Shown here piece after piece: positions 5,775-5,886 of a DNA stretch of 5,886 nt. The position numbers were made by a program, and so were the translations under genes. The DNA is from Holophagae bacterium (GTDB lineage Bacteria > Acidobacteriota > Thermoanaerobaculia > Thermoanaerobaculales > Sulfomarinibacteraceae), in the NCBI GenBank assembly GCA_030609785.1, contig JAUWTC010000187.1, forward strand, positions 1 through 5,886, read 5' to 3'. The stretch's first letter is position 1; each line of letters opens with the position of its first letter. Below the pieces are notes generated by a model that saw nothing but the letters and a program-made list of their open reading frames with translations, ran no database searches and had not been told where the DNA came from.

Positions 5775-5876
5775 CTGGAGCGCAGGTAGGAACCGGCACG
5801 CCGGCCAAAGGCCGGAGGAACCATTAGGTTCCGCATCCGAAGGATGCAGTGCGGGCACCGTACCTGCATCGTGCCC
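5775..5876. repeat. Hairpin-array repeat, unit B
   Basis: Between GCAGGT (5782-5787) and ACCTGC (5862-5867), three perfect 6-bp hairpins stand almost end to end: CCGGCC/GGCCGG (5801-5815, loop AAA), GGAACC/GGTTCC (5817-5832, loop ATTA) and GCATCC/GGATGC (5833-5847, loop GAA). GCAC (5796-5799) and GTGC (5849-5852) enclose all three. A fourth stem, GGGCAC (5853-5858) with GTGCCC (5871-5876), competes with the outer ACCTGC arm. The whole can fold as a multi-branched junction on either strand. It resembles a dispersed noncoding repeat family; the element may continue past the window edge. Confidence 0.7.
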
Positions 5877-5886
5877 TTCCTATCTC

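Larger units (their letters stand above)
5484..5886. other. Noncoding, repeat-rich region at the right end
   Basis: No credible gene is visible in these 403 bases on either strand; the minus-strand reading frames only translate the repeats. The region holds a C9 tract, a second copy of the CGCAAAG inverted-repeat element, two copies of CTGGAGCGCAGGT each followed by GTACCTGCAT, and a run of perfect short hairpins toward the right edge. Confidence 0.7.

Noticed and set aside
5514..5869. Minus-strand frames of 79-114 codons at the right end
   Set aside because: They are translations of the inverted-repeat element and hairpin repeats (peptides such as FSRKERKV and MPALHPSD), with overlapping frames open by composition and no ribosome binding site or domain.

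Overview
The window looks like part of a GC-rich, anaerobically respiring bacterium with many c-type cytochromes. A multiheme cytochrome sits next to a membrane histidine kinase that has its own periplasmic CXXCH heme site, followed by an NtrC-type sigma-54 regulator. This combination is typical of metal- or electrode-respiring lineages such as Desulfuromonadota, Myxococcota or some Acidobacteriota. The exact lineage cannot be fixed from sequence reading alone. All genes that can be supported lie on the + strand.

Layout: positions 1-1770 hold the 3' part of a secreted multiheme cytochrome c with nine CXXCH motifs in the visible 589 residues; its start lies before the window. Positions 1771-1968 are a noncoding gap with a strong GC hairpin, a second copy of the hairpin's 3' arm that could compete with it, a 12-bp palindrome and a weak promoter candidate close to the next start codon. 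Positions 1969-3495 encode a two-TM sensor histidine kinase with one CXXCH motif in its periplasmic domain. Positions 3496-4866 encode its response regulator (receiver, AAA+ sigma-54 activator, Fis-type HTH), whose start codon directly follows the kinase stop. Positions 5046-5483 encode a small protein with a receiver-like fold whose phospho-acceptor Asp is replaced by Asn and which is rich in cysteine. This small gene lies between two homologous, same-orientation inverted-repeat elements (4879-4999 and about 5521-5613) built from a 9-nt unit around CGCAAAG. From 5484 to the end there is no credible gene, only repeats and a cluster of perfect short hairpins.

Working model (inference): the heme in the kinase's periplasmic domain senses redox state or a small ligand, the kinase phosphorylates the NtrC-type regulator, and the regulator activates sigma-54 promoters, possibly of cytochrome genes such as the upstream one. 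The small degenerate receiver may be an accessory or phosphorylation-independent partner, or a separately acquired cassette. The best candidates for something under-described are the Cys-rich pseudo-receiver between paired repeats and the heme-bearing kinase paired with a multiheme cytochrome. No sigma-54 promoter was recognised in the window, so the regulator's targets are not visible here.
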